From NCBI GenBank assembly GCA_024734495.1, contig JALMQS010000073.1:2551805-2615804 (forward strand): a stretch of 64,000 bases of DNA, in the 5' to 3' direction. The stretch comes from Forficula auricularia. Lineage: Eukaryota; Arthropoda; Insecta; Dermaptera; Forficulidae. Made by a program: the position numbers and the translations under genes. Shown here piece after piece: positions 63,239 to 64,000 of this stretch. How positions within the stretch are numbered: position 1 is the first letter of the stretch; each line of letters opens with the position of its first letter. The notes below the pieces were generated by a model. That model ran no database searches and was not told the origin of the DNA. It saw only the letters and a program-made list of their open reading frames with translations.

Positions 63239-63923
63239 CAGTGGCGTAGCTGGGGGGGGGGGCAAACGGGTGCCACCCGGCCGCGATTGGAAAAAATATC
63301 TTATAAAAACTACAGGGACGTCGGAATCGTGGGTTCAGTGGGGTCAGCTGACCCTCCTGTCAAGGGGTCAAGGCCGTCAGCGGGCCTCCTAAAGAAAGAA
63401 ATTTTACCGTTACTTTACCCAAAAACAACTATGTTGCCAAATTGTTGGTTGTAAAATTAATGTTATTCTATTATCTGTTTGCGTTAACAAAACCTAAAAA
63501 CATTGCGCCATAACGTTATACTATATAAGATTATTACTCAAATTTGTTAAGAATAATACAAGTATATATTGCTAATTAATTTCGTTTTTACCTTTTGAAC
63601 CTAAGCATTATAACTACAAACAAAAATTTGAACTATTTTTTTCTTTCATTTTTCAATAAAACCACAGCTACAAACTGCTTAAGATCGTTCCGCCGTGCTT
63701 GCTTCTATATACTCGTATATGTTTATGATACTTGATTGATAGTTTTGTAATTTGATGATCAATGACTTATAATTTTTCAAATGTTTATTTAAATTGTTAT
63801 ATTAAAATCATACTTCACGCTTAGCTGATTTTTTTCTTTTATATAATGTTGATTTTGACCGTTTTCGAGGGGTGAGACCATCGATATCCGCTCCGGGTGT
63901 CACCCATGCTAGCTACGCCTCTG
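63239..63923. mobile_element. hAT-type element, outer of a nested pair
   Basis: Left end CAGTGGCGTAGCTGGGGGG and right end AGCTACGCCTCTG are inverted repeats, each followed or preceded by GGGTG.CACCC. Flanking 8-mers ATCAAAGA and ATCAGTGA agree at 6 of 8 positions, as expected for an old duplication. No transposase. Confidence 0.65.
63313..63701. mobile_element. hAT-like MITE nested in the outer element
   Basis: CAGGGACGTCGGAATCGT at the left and AAGATCGTTCCGCCGTGCTTG at the right are relatives of the 33,979-34,135 MITE ends; GGGTCAGCTGACCC is shared too. No matching 8-bp duplication was found, so the boundaries are tentative. Confidence 0.6.
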
Positions 63924-64000
63924 ATCAGTGATCACAGATCTCTATCAATTCAAACGTTGTTTATTGTGTATATGTTTTTTAAAAAATAAAAATTAGAATC

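Overview
The window looks like a stretch of an AT-rich, repeat-rich animal chromosome, most likely an arthropod and probably an insect. The evidence is canonical GT-AG introns of 0.1-7.7 kb, APE-type LINE tails with a GHTLRHGGLL-like motif, an R2-like endonuclease fragment, tRNA-derived SINEs, hAT, Tc1/mariner and Gypsy-type elements, and a dispersed AACCGACTTC repeat that I associate with insect genomes. The species is not identifiable from sequence alone. No rRNA gene, CRISPR array, intact tRNA gene or bacterial-style operon is present.

Only one host gene is recognisable: the C-terminal ~355 codons of VIPAS39 (SPE-39 / Vps16B), on the + strand from 39,995 to about 63,042. It has seven well-supported exons, including a 28-nt microexon, and a probable eighth. 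The N-terminal exons were not found. Its introns are packed with mobile DNA.

Layout. 1-9.5 kb: AT-rich DNA with foldback elements, a head-to-head Tc1-like dimer, a 5'-truncated Jockey-type LINE and several MITE-like elements. 9.5-15.8 kb: a very young LTR retrotransposon (two 516-bp LTRs with one visible difference, 4-bp target duplication). Its only ORF fuses pieces of Gag, reverse transcriptase and integrase. 15.9-17.3 kb: a composite hAT-type element with a perfect 8-bp duplication. 17.7-21.1 kb and 29.3-31.6 kb: three copies of a foldback element bounded by ACCGACTTC motifs; two carry LINE insertions of the same family, one of which holds a further insertion. 22.5-28 kb: a foldback, an hAT element, a Jockey-like LINE tail and a 185-bp foldback retroelement. 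32-37 kb: dispersed repeats, an R2-like endonuclease fragment, a 157-bp hAT MITE, minisatellites and SINE-like DNA. 40-63 kb: VIPAS39 and the repeats in its introns. 63.2-63.9 kb: nested hAT-like elements just past the gene.

The most interesting signal is a set of at least ten hammerhead-ribozyme-like cores (CTGATGA or CTGAAGA, a stem II hairpin, GAAA, then a short palindromic stem III). Several lie in mirror-image pairs inside small foldback elements. Four elements (3,805-4,279; 27,864-28,048; 44,748-45,068; 52,043-52,423) share one architecture: a 12-15-bp target-site duplication, a 30-40-nt unique extension at one end, then an inverted repeat. Three contain the core and one keeps only its 3' part. 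Together these features suggest non-autonomous Penelope-like or retrozyme-like retroelements that move as self-processing RNAs.
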